A program made the position numbers and the translations under genes. From assembly GCA_051003695.1 (NCBI GenBank), contig JBPCLB010000006.1, positions 1 through 5,435 of the forward strand: DNA of 5,435 nt. The letters are read 5' to 3'. This DNA comes from Gaiella sp051003695. GTDB taxonomy: Bacteria; Actinomycetota; Thermoleophilia; Gaiellales; Gaiellaceae. Below, piece by piece: positions 5,120 through 5,435 of the stretch (position 1 is the first letter of the stretch; each line of letters starts with the position of its first letter). Below the pieces are notes generated by a model, which saw only the letters and a list, made by a program, of their open reading frames with translations, searched no databases and was not told the DNA's origin.

Positions 5120-5435
5120 TGCGAGCCGCTGCGCGTCTCGCATTAGCAGAGCACTCTCGAGCAGAAGCGCCGAACGAAGCCTGTGGTCTCGTGCTGATTC
5201 GGGACGGGGTGGCCGAGCGGTACGTCCCCGGCGTCAACGCGGCGGCTTCGCCGTATCGTTTCGAGCTGCAGATGGAAAATCCCGAGGTGTGGTTCCTCGA
5301 GGACGAGGGCTACGAGCTCGCCGTCTTCCACTCCCACGTCTCCTCCCCGCCCCGCCCGTCGCGGACGGACGTCGGCTCGATCGGCATGTGGGCAGGGAAG
5401 CCGTACCTGATCTACTCGGTGCGGCTCGACGAGCT
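5119..5435 (+). CDS. mec: Mec-type JAMM/MPN+ metallopeptidase (CysO-cysteine hydrolase), N-terminal 105 residues, cut by the right edge
   Basis: Mec is a zinc peptidase that releases cysteine from the CysO-cysteine adduct. The GTG start overlaps the TAG stop of the fusion gene by one base (TAGTG) and is the only usual start before the catalytic motifs. The product begins MRAAARLALAEHSRAEAPNE. APNEACGLV (17-25) holds the catalytic glutamate E20. FHSHVSSPPRPSRTD (70-84) is a complete HxHx7SxxD motif with H71, H73, S81 and D84 for zinc and catalysis. YVPGVNAAASPYRFEL between them is the usual MPN strand region. The mycobacterial enzyme is about 146 residues, so roughly the last quarter to third is missing here because the window ends. 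The gene is easily missed as it has no ATG and no stop in the window. Together with the upstream genes it completes the pathway. It may also cut the CysO-CysM fusion after Gly-Gly, which is inference. Confidence 0.92.
   Translation, partial: MRAAARLALAEHSRAEAPNEACGLVLIRDGVAERYVPGVNAAASPYRFELQMENPEVWFLEDEGYELAVFHSHVSSPPRPSRTDVGSIGMWAGKPYLIYSVRLDE

Noticed and set aside
1..5435. CRISPR arrays, tRNA or rRNA genes, insertion sequences or long repeats
   Set aside because: None was seen on reading both strands; the only repeated element noted is the ten-base promoter-like motif.

Overview
The window is GC-rich bacterial chromosome and most likely comes from an actinobacterium. The strongest reason is a gene set for the CysO/CysM/Mec sulfur-carrier route to cysteine, best known from Mycobacterium and other Actinobacteria. 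GTG starts, one-base stop/start overlaps and GC-biased third codon positions fit this. A deep lineage such as Thermoleophilia is a guess from the general look of the proteins; the sequence does not prove it.

Left half (1-2543, minus strand, read from right to left): a membrane-anchored or exported TPR-like protein; a sigma-70 family RNA polymerase sigma factor close to the primary (RpoD/SigA) type; a 64-residue arginine-rich small protein whose start overlaps the sigma stop codon by four bases; and the first 42 codons of an M20-family peptidase that runs off the left edge. A good -35/-10 pair precedes the sigma gene, but its -10 overlaps the only upstream start codon, so the sigma start or the promoter call needs revision.

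The divergent intergenic region (2544-2699) holds candidate promoters in both directions. One is a TATATT box just upstream of the plus-strand operon, which implies a very short leader.

Right half (2700-5435, plus strand): a compact three-gene operon with one-base stop/start overlaps. (1) An E1-like activating enzyme with an N-terminal rhodanese domain and a C-terminal MoeB/ThiF domain, the reverse of the domain order in mycobacterial MoeZ. (2) One continuous reading frame that joins a CysO-like ubiquitin-fold sulfur carrier (ending in ...AMAGG) to an O-phosphoserine-type cysteine synthase CysM. (3) A JAMM/MPN+ metalloprotease of the Mec type, cut by the right edge, with a complete HxHx7SxxD motif.

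Together these would activate and sulfurate the carrier, transfer the thiocarboxylate sulfur to an O-phosphoserine-derived aminoacrylate on CysM, and release cysteine from the carrier. The most interesting point is the fusion. A CysO carrier works through a free C-terminal Gly-Gly, but here that Gly-Gly is internal, followed by a linker of about 17 residues and the whole CysM domain. The neighbouring JAMM protease is the obvious candidate to cut after Gly-Gly, which would make this a bacterial analogue of a ubiquitin-fusion precursor with its own processing peptidase encoded next door. That processing model is inference; the fusion itself is read directly from the sequence.
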